Shown: in pieces, positions 16,666 to 21,293 of the stretch
Numbering within the stretch: the first letter of the stretch is position 1
Layout: the number at the start of each line of letters is the position of its first letter
From: an uncultured Eubacteriales bacterium
GTDB taxonomy: Bacteria; Bacillota; Clostridia; Lachnospirales; CAG-274
NCBI GenBank assembly: GCA_902496345.1
Contig: CABVAP010000029.1
Coordinates: 1-21,293 of the forward strand
Direction of reading: 5' to 3'
Length of the DNA stretch: 21,293 nt
Translations under genes and position numbers: made by a program
Notes under the pieces: generated by a model
Databases searched by the model: none
What the model was told of the DNA's origin: nothing
What the model saw: the letters and a program-made list of their open reading frames with translations, nothing else

Positions 16666-19020
16666 TTATTTTTTTCTCATTGAATTTAATACAGCTAATA
16701 AAGCAACTCCAACATCAGCGAAAACAGCAAGCCACATAGGTGCATAGCCAAAAACAGCAAGTATAAGAACGATTATTTTAACAGCAAGAACAAATGTAAT
16801 GTTTTCTCTTACAATTTTCATTGTGTTTTTTGCAATTCTTATTGCAGAGTCTATTTTAGATAATGAATCGTCCATTATTACGACATCGGCAGCCTCAATA
16901 GCAGCATCAGAACCAACACCACCCATAGCAACCCCAACATCAGCCATAGCAAGAACAGGAGCGTCATTTATACCGTCACCAACAAAGAGAGTTTTTCCAA
17001 CTTTATTTTGTTCAATAATTTCTTCAAGTTTTTCAACTTTGTTTTGAGGTAACATATTTGCATAGACTAAATCAATTCCCGTTTTTTGAGCAACAGCATC
17101 TGCTGTTTCTTCCTTGTCACCTGTAAGCATAACTGTTTTTATACCCCTAGCTTTAAGTTTTTGAACAGCTTCTATACTATCATCTTTTATAGTATCACAT
17201 ACAGAAATTTCGCCGATAAGTTTTCCGTCATAAGCAATAAGAACATTTGTATCATCTGAAAATTGTTCTTTAGCAGATATATTTTTCTTATTCATAAGTT
17301 TAATATTACCAGCTAAAATCTCCTTACCGCCAATTTTGCCAGCTATACCAAAACCACCTATTTCTTCGTAATCTAAAACATCAAAATATTCGTTTCCGAT
17401 TTCACTTTCATATTTTGATGAAATAGCTTTAGCAACAGGGTGTGTTGATAATTTTTCAACGCTGTAGGCAAATTTAAGAAGTTCATTTTCAGAAATGCCA
17501 TAAGCTTTTACTTTATCTACTTCAAAAACACCTTTTGTTATAGTACCGGTTTTATCAAAAATAACTGTTTCAACGTTTTCAAGATTTTGTAAATAGTTGC
17601 TTCCCTTTATAAGGACACCTCTTTTAGATGCAAAACCAATTCCACTAAAAAATCCAAGAGGTACAGAAACAATTAAAGCACAAGGGCAAGATGAAACAAG
17701 GAAGACTAAGGCCCTTTCAAGCCATTGTGGAAATGTATCAAATCCCATAACTAAAGTTGGTACAATAGCTATAACAACTGCCGATAAAACTACAATAGGA
17801 GTATACACTCTTGCGAATTTAGTAATAAAGTTTTCTGTTTTTGACTTTTTGCTTCCTGCATTTTCAACAAGATTTAAAATCTTAGAAACTGTAGAACCCT
17901 CGTATTTTTTAAGTGCCTTTATTTTTATTACACAATTTTTATTTATCGCACCACTTAAAACCTCTGTTCCCTCAAATACTTCTCTTGGTACACTTTCACC
18001 AATAAGAGCAGACATATCAATATAAGAGTTTCCCTCAACGATTACACCGTCAACAGGTATTTTTTCACCGGCTTTAACAACAACAATATCTCCAATCTCA
18101 ACATCTTGAGGTTTAACAATCTTAATAACACCATTTTCAAGAATATTAGCTTCTTCCGGCATAATATTCATAAGACCTTTTATTGATTTTCTTGATTTTT
18201 CAACAGCCATATCTTGGAAGAATTCGCCGACTTGATAAAATAACATAACGGCAATTGCTTCAACGTATTCCTGAATAAAAAACGCACCAAATGTAGCAAT
18301 AAACATCAAAAACTTTTCATCAAAAACTTGACCTGTTGTTATATTTCGTAAAGCACTCCAAATAACATCATAACCAAACAAGAGATATGAGATTATAAAC
18401 AAACCTAAAGGCACATAACCCAAAAGCCCTTGATTATCCCCAATTGTTTTAGATGCAACTATTGCACCGACAAAGAAAAGACTACCTATTATAAATCTAA
18501 TAATAGCTTTCTTAAAATCGCCCTCATCTTCTTTTTCCTCAATATTTTCTTTTTCTGAAACGGTAACTTCAGGTTCAATTCTATTTACAATAGCTGTTAC
18601 CTCTTTTGTTACAGCACTTCTATCTTTTGCATTTTTAAGTTTAATGGTAATTTCTTTGTTCATAAAGTTCAAATAAACTTCGTCAGCTTTTTCAAGCTTT
18701 TTAACTTCGTCCTCAATTTTTCCAGCACAGTGGGCACAATTAAGTCCATTAAGTTTAAGTACAAAGCTATTTTTTGCACCACTCTCATCAACTTTTTCTG
18801 AAATCTTAACATCTGGCTCAATTTTACCTACTATAGCAGTAACTTCTTTTAGAACAGCAGTTTTATCTTTTGGATTTTTAAGTTTTATCTTAATTTCTTT
18901 ATTCATAAAATTCAAAAATGTTTCTTCTGTTTTTTCAAGTTTTTTAACTTCGTCTTCAATTTTTCCGGCACAGTGGGCACAATTGAGTCCATCAAGTTTA
19001 AGTACAACTTCATTTTTCAT
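16666..19020 (-). CDS. Zn/Cd/Pb-exporting P1B-type ATPase with two N-terminal HMA domains
   Basis: It exports divalent soft metals across the membrane using ATP (ZntA/CadA type). With the start at ATG 19018-19020 (AAAGGA about ten bases upstream) it has 784 residues. Two near-identical heavy-metal-associated domains carry NCAHC with C14/C17 and C95/C98. Then come membrane helices, the actuator loop (IGES at 340-343), the metal-site CPC (445-447), the phosphorylation motif DKTGT (489-493), the class HP motif (527-528), and GDGINDAP (682-689). In the last helices K748 and D769 (ADVG) match the pattern of the Zn/Cd/Pb subgroup rather than copper pumps. The actuator motif is IGES where TGES is usual. 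The start overlaps the repressor gene by 11 bases, so translation is coupled. Copper specificity is less likely but not excluded. Confidence 0.94.
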   Translation of the reverse strand: MKNEVVLKLDGLNCAHCAGKIEDEVKKLEKTEETFLNFMNKEIKIKLKNPKDKTAVLKEVTAIVGKIEPDVKISEKVDESGAKNSFVLKLNGLNCAHCAGKIEDEVKKLEKADEVYLNFMNKEITIKLKNAKDRSAVTKEVTAIVNRIEPEVTVSEKENIEEKEDEGDFKKAIIRFIIGSLFFVGAIVASKTIGDNQGLLGYVPLGLFIISYLLFGYDVIWSALRNITTGQVFDEKFLMFIATFGAFFIQEYVEAIAVMLFYQVGEFFQDMAVEKSRKSIKGLMNIMPEEANILENGVIKIVKPQDVEIGDIVVVKAGEKIPVDGVIVEGNSYIDMSALIGESVPREVFEGTEVLSGAINKNCVIKIKALKKYEGSTVSKILNLVENAGSKKSKTENFITKFARVYTPIVVLSAVVIAIVPTLVMGFDTFPQWLERALVFLVSSCPCALIVSVPLGFFSGIGFASKRGVLIKGSNYLQNLENVETVIFDKTGTITKGVFEVDKVKAYGISENELLKFAYSVEKLSTHPVAKAISSKYESEIGNEYFDVLDYEEIGGFGIAGKIGGKEILAGNIKLMNKKNISAKEQFSDDTNVLIAYDGKLIGEISVCDTIKDDSIEAVQKLKARGIKTVMLTGDKEETADAVAQKTGIDLVYANMLPQNKVEKLEEIIEQNKVGKTLFVGDGINDAPVLAMADVGVAMGGVGSDAAIEAADVVIMDDSLSKIDSAIRIAKNTMKIVRENITFVLAVKIIVLILAVFGYAPMWLAVFADVGVALLAVLNSMRKK
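18674..19002 (-). repeat. Tandem in-frame duplication of the HMA domain coding segment
   Basis: Residues from about 7 to 80 and 88 to 161 of the ATPase are two copies of one domain with an 81-residue (243-base) period. Both contain the identical run NCAHCAGKIEDEVKKLEK and the motif NFMNKEI. The DNA of the two cores differs mostly at third codon positions, which suggests a fairly recent duplication or gene conversion. Limits are approximate. Confidence 0.8.
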
Positions 19021-19399
19021 AAAAACCATTTCCTTTCTTGTGAATAATATGGCATATACCCTGTTGTAAAAGTAAAGTTACGTGTTCATCATCTAATGAA
19101 TATATAACAGCCTTACCGTCTTTTCTAAATTTAACAAGGTCGTTTTGACGTAAAACTCTAAGTTGGTGAGATATTGCAGATTGGTTCATATCAAGTGCTT
19201 CTACCAAATCTCCAACGCACATTTCTCTATTTAATAGTGCGTATAAAATCTTTATTCTTGTAGAATCCCCAAATACCTTAAAAAAATCAGCAATATCATA
19301 AATTAATTCATCTGATAAACTTTCATTTTTTGCCTTTTCAACGATTTCTTTATGCGAACACGTGCAAGTTTCGCATATATCTGTAATATTTTCTTTCAA
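19010..19399 (-). CDS. ArsR/SmtB-family metal-sensing repressor
   Basis: This winged-helix repressor lets go of its operator when it binds metal. The start is placed at TTG 19397-19399, because GGAGG (19407-19411) lies seven bases upstream. The in-frame ATGs further up fall inside the operator and have no ribosome site. The product is 129 residues. Visible: an N-terminal cysteine cluster CETCTC (about residues 9-14), the metalloregulatory box with FGDSTRIKILYAL and the alpha-3 REMCVGDL, the recognition helix region NQSAISHQLRVL, a wing RKDGKAVIYSL, and a C-terminal D-x2-H...H-x2-H pattern (DDEHVTLLLQQGICHIIHKK). The N-terminal cysteines plus CVGDL resemble CadC-type Cd/Pb/Zn sensors, and the C-terminal His resembles Zn sensors. 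It should control its own operon with the ATPase. Confidence 0.93.
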   Translation of the reverse strand: MKENITDICETCTCSHKEIVEKAKNESLSDELIYDIADFFKVFGDSTRIKILYALLNREMCVGDLVEALDMNQSAISHQLRVLRQNDLVKFRKDGKAVIYSLDDEHVTLLLQQGICHIIHKKGNGFYEK

Positions 19400-19418
19400 G
19401 AAAAAGCCTCCGTTCTTA

Positions 19419-19442
19419 ATATATGAACACATATTCATATAT
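19419..19442. promoter_or_regulatory. Operator 1 (inverted repeat) in the leader of the metal operon
   Basis: Arms ATATATGAA (19419-19427) and TTCATATAT (19434-19442) surround six bases (CACATA), the architecture of ArsR/SmtB operators. It lies between the transcription start and the repressor's ribosome site. Its core ATGAA-N6-TTCAT is shared with operator 2. Confidence 0.75.
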
Positions 19443-19488
19443 AGTTTTTAATAAAAGGAGCTTTTACACTCCATAAAATCCATCAATG

Positions 19489-19506
19489 TATGAACAACTA
19501 TTCATA
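19489..19506. promoter_or_regulatory. Operator 2 (inverted repeat) over the transcription start of the metal operon
   Basis: TATGAA (19489-19494) and TTCATA (19501-19506) surround CAACTA. The 16-base core ATGAACAACTATTCAT differs from operator 1 only in the centre. It covers the predicted +1 (about 19505), so a bound repressor would block RNA polymerase. A further TTCAT half-site follows at 19509-19513. Confidence 0.78.
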
Positions 19507-19511
19507 TATTC

Positions 19512-19540
19512 ATAATATACCCACATATATATATTGTCAA
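19512..19540 (-). promoter_or_regulatory. Promoter of the repressor/ATPase operon
   Basis: On the minus strand a perfect TTGACA (19535-19540) and TATTAT (19512-19517) are separated by 17 bases. The start of transcription is predicted near 19505, inside operator 2, with about 105 bases of leader before the TTG start. A strong promoter held by an overlapping operator fits an inducible efflux system. Confidence 0.85.
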
Positions 19541-19588
19541 TACTTTTTTGCATTTTATTAAATTTTTTTATTTTTTACTAAAAATATA

Positions 19589-19617
19589 TGCACAAACGCT
19601 ATTTTATGTGATATTAT
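19589..19617 (+). promoter_or_regulatory. Likely promoter of the PHP/smpB genes
   Basis: TGCACA (19589-19594), 17 bases, then TATTAT (19612-19617) preceded by TGA, an extended -10. The -35 matches only 4 of 6 consensus bases. The predicted start is near 19624, giving a leader of about 58 bases. It is divergent from the metal operon promoter about 50 bases away. Confidence 0.5.
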
Positions 19618-19681
19618 TAATGTACCGTATATTTTAGCTTGAAAATGATAAGACTATAAAAAATTAGAAAGAAGTAGTATT

Positions 19682-20515
19682 ATGAGGCAAATAGACTTAC
19701 ATACACATACAACTTGTTCAGACGGGACATTGACACCAACTGAACTTGTAAATTATGCAAAAGAAAAAAAATTATCAGCAGTTGCAATAACAGACCACGA
19801 CAATTTTGATGGTGTAGCAGAGGCTATAAAAGCCGGTGAAACAAACAGTATTGAAGTAATAAGTGGAATTGAAATGTCAACAGATTATGAAGATAAAGAA
19901 ATTCATATAGTTGGCTTATTCGTTGATACAAATAACAAAGAATTTAATTCTGAACTCATATCATTAAAAGAAAAAAGAAAAAAAAGAAATTTACTTGCTA
20001 TTGAAAAACTAAATAATCTTGGTATTGATATAACCTATGAAGAACTCGAAAAAATAAGCAAAAACAAAATTATAACAAGGGCCCATTTCGCCAAATTGCT
20101 TATTCAAAAAGGTTATATAAATTCTGTTAAAGAATGTTTTGACAAGTATATGGGTGAGGGTATGCCGGCGTATGTAAAAAGGGAAGTAATTCCCCCAAAA
20201 GAAACCATTTCACTCATAAATAATTCTGGGGGTATAGCAATTCTTGCCCACCCTTTACTTTATAAGCTTTCTGAATTAAAATTAAATGAAATGTTAGACT
20301 ATTTAAAATCTTGTGGCTTAAAGGGTATGGAGTGCATTTACTCAACACATACTGACGAAGAAACAGAAAATCTAATTTCTATAGCAAAAAAACACAATTT
20401 AAAGATTTCTGGTGGAAGTGATTTTCACGGAAAAAATAAACCTAATCTTGATTTAGGTACAGGATATGGAAAATTGTTTGTCCCATATAGCGTACTTGAG
20501 AATTTAAGAAATTAA
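19682..20515 (+). CDS. PHP-domain phosphoesterase (YciV/TrpH, RNase AM-like)
   Basis: PHP-domain enzymes hydrolyse phosphoesters with a trinuclear metal site. The 277 residues resemble the YciV/TrpH group, whose characterised members act on 3',5'-nucleoside bisphosphates and RNA 5' ends. Expected ligands are present: H7 and H9 (HTHTTCSDGT, with D14), D38-H39 (TDHDNFDG), E64 (SGIEMS), H75, H135 (RAHF), H190 (LAHP), and D247/H249 (GGSDFHG). It lacks the DNA-polymerase and histidinol-phosphatase features. The ribosome site is weak (AGAAAG), but MRQIDLHTHT is the natural N-terminus. It is followed by smpB after 27 bases, so the two are probably co-transcribed and both touch RNA quality control. 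The exact substrate is inferred from the family. Confidence 0.9.
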   Translation: MRQIDLHTHTTCSDGTLTPTELVNYAKEKKLSAVAITDHDNFDGVAEAIKAGETNSIEVISGIEMSTDYEDKEIHIVGLFVDTNNKEFNSELISLKEKRKKRNLLAIEKLNNLGIDITYEELEKISKNKIITRAHFAKLLIQKGYINSVKECFDKYMGEGMPAYVKREVIPPKETISLINNSGGIAILAHPLLYKLSELKLNEMLDYLKSCGLKGMECIYSTHTDEETENLISIAKKHNLKISGGSDFHGKNKPNLDLGTGYGKLFVPYSVLENLRN

Positions 20516-20542
20516 TAATATAATATAAAAGAGGTGCAAAAA

Positions 20543-21010
20543 ATGGCAAAAGATTCAGTAAAAATAATATCACAAAATAAAAAAGCATATCACGACTATT
20601 TTATACTCGAAACTTACGAAGCTGGGGTTGTTTTAACAGGTACAGAAGTAAAATCTATAAGAGCAGGTCGATGCAATTTAAAAGATAGTTTTATAAAAAT
20701 AGAAAATAGCGAAGCTATAATCAAAAATATGCACATAAGCCCTTATGACCACGGAAATATATTTAATCACGACCCATTACAAGATAGAAAATTACTTCTC
20801 CATAAATCAGAAATAAACAAATTAATCGGAGCAGTAACAACTGACGGATATACAATTATCCCATTAAAACTTTATTTCAAGGGTAGTCTTGTTAAATTAG
20901 CGATAGGTGTTGCAAAAGGTAAAAAATTATATGATAAACGTCACGACATAGCTAAAAAAGACCAACAGAGAGAAGCTGCAAAAGATTTTAAATTAAAATT
21001 ACAGGCATAA
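20543..21010 (+). CDS. smpB: SsrA-binding protein SmpB (trans-translation)
   Basis: SmpB binds tmRNA and brings it to stalled ribosomes. The frame also offers a GTG at 20534, but that lies inside the ribosome site (AGAGG), so the ATG at 20543, eight bases after GAGG, is chosen. This gives 155 residues, typical of the family. Conserved parts are NKKAYHDYFI (12-21), the GTEVKSIRAGR block (33-43), and the basic C-terminal tail region KKLYDKRHDIAKKD (127-140), which enters the ribosomal mRNA channel. The tmRNA gene itself was not found in this window. rnr, a frequent neighbour, is absent as well. Confidence 0.97.
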   Translation: MAKDSVKIISQNKKAYHDYFILETYEAGVVLTGTEVKSIRAGRCNLKDSFIKIENSEAIIKNMHISPYDHGNIFNHDPLQDRKLLLHKSEINKLIGAVTTDGYTIIPLKLYFKGSLVKLAIGVAKGKKLYDKRHDIAKKDQQREAAKDFKLKLQA

Positions 21011-21048
21011 AAAATTTAAAGCTATTTAATATTATATCGTTATTAAAT

Positions 21049-21097
21049 TATGAACCAACCTCAATAAGTTATAGAGGCTGGTTCATATACAATTTTT
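21049..21097 (+). terminator. Probable smpB terminator
   Basis: Arms 21049-21062 (TATGAACCAACCTC) and 21074-21087 (GAGGCTGGTTCATA) pair at 13 of 14 positions around an 11-base loop. Five T follow at 21093-21097 after a short spacer. The stem begins about 38 bases after the smpB stop. The spacer before the T run makes it less than ideal. Confidence 0.65.
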
Positions 21098-21132
21098 AGA
21101 TTATCACTGACATAAATGTCGACTTAAAAAAA

Positions 21133-21176
21133 ACCTTAAATTCAGCCACTTTTTAAAAGTGCTGGATATTATAAGG
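21133..21176. other. Imperfect long hairpin in the spacer after smpB
   Basis: The core CACTTTT-T-AAAAGTG (21147-21161) is extended by CAG/CTG with one bulged C, and the outer CCTTA/TAAGG pair closes the structure. No ORF with a ribosome site covers it. It lies between two terminators together with a GACATAAATGTC hairpin at 21109-21120. It could be part of a small RNA or a degraded repeat. Otherwise nothing recognisable is seen between 21098 and 21224. Confidence 0.4.
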
Positions 21177-21224
21177 ATACTACAACAACAGAATAAAACG
21201 AAAGTGACATTGAGAAAATAGTAT

Positions 21225-21271
21225 AAAAATAAAGAGGTCACCGTCAAAATAACGGCAACCTCTTTATTTTT
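21225..21271. terminator. Strong bidirectional intrinsic terminator
   Basis: Arms AAAAATAAAGAGGT (21225-21238) and ACCTCTTTATTTTT (21258-21271) are a perfect 14-bp inverted repeat. An inner CCGT/ACGG stem (21241-21244, 21252-21255) closes the loop. T runs lie on both strands, so it can stop transcripts from either side. It probably serves a gene beyond the right edge as well as read-through from smpB. Confidence 0.85.
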
Positions 21272-21293
21272 GTGTTTGTAAGAATCAACACCA

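Noticed and set aside
17597..18025. 142-codon plus-strand open frame inside the ATPase gene
   Set aside because: It lies fully antisense to strongly conserved P-type ATPase sequence, has no ribosome site, and its translation is low-complexity. It is a shadow frame.
19400..19438. ATG starts of the ArsR-type repressor at 19438 or 19432
   Set aside because: They fall inside operator 1 without a ribosome site. GGAGG is positioned for the TTG at 19397-19399.
19451..19470. Attenuator in the leader of the metal operon (GGAG...CTCC then TTTTATT on the minus strand)
   Set aside because: The stem is only four to five base pairs, too weak to claim without RNA data.
21011..21293. tmRNA (ssrA) gene next to smpB
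   Set aside because: No tRNA-like ends, no tag reading frame and no GC-rich acceptor stem could be seen in the 283 bases downstream.

Overview
The window is AT-rich bacterial DNA with Shine-Dalgarno sites of the AGGAGG type, sigma-A-like promoters and U-tailed hairpin terminators. The gene order rel, dtd, metallo-beta-lactamase protein, hemZ, hisS, aspS, folC, together with rny and a heavy-metal ATPase, points to a low-GC Firmicute, most likely an anaerobic member of the Clostridia (inferred from gene content and order; genus not assigned). There is no sign of phage, transposase, CRISPR, rRNA or tRNA.

Layout. Nearly everything from 225 to 19399 is read on the minus strand. A metal-responsive operon comes first in the direction of reading: an ArsR/SmtB repressor (19010-19399, TTG start) and a Zn/Cd/Pb P1B-ATPase with two tandem metal-binding domains (16666-19020). 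It has a near-consensus promoter, two inverted-repeat operators and its own terminator. Next is a strong promoter at 16502-16530, then a housekeeping run: rel (stringent response), dtd (D-aminoacyl-tRNA deacylase), a glyoxalase-II-like hydrolase, hemZ and hisS. A terminator-like hairpin separates hisS from aspS. After aspS come folC, a 49-residue gene overlapping the end of folC, a zinc-ribbon/TPR membrane protein, and an unrecognised 135-residue protein. A spacer holding a 19-bp inverted repeat follows, then an M16C zinc peptidase, and finally rny (RNase Y) with its own promoter and terminator.

On the plus strand, after a divergent intergenic region (19400-19681), lie a PHP-domain phosphoesterase gene and smpB (trans-translation), then a non-coding stretch with several hairpins and a strong bidirectional terminator at the right edge.

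Functional themes: translation quality control (dtd, aspS, hisS, smpB), RNA turnover (rny, perhaps the PHP protein), stringent response (rel), folate polyglutamylation (folC), peptide turnover (M16C) and metal efflux. Most of the window is ordinary core genome. The less familiar parts are the 49-aa/TPR/135-aa group after folC, the inverted repeat at 4967-5075, the twin operators of the metal operon, and unusual residues at conserved motifs in the deacylase and the P-type ATPase.
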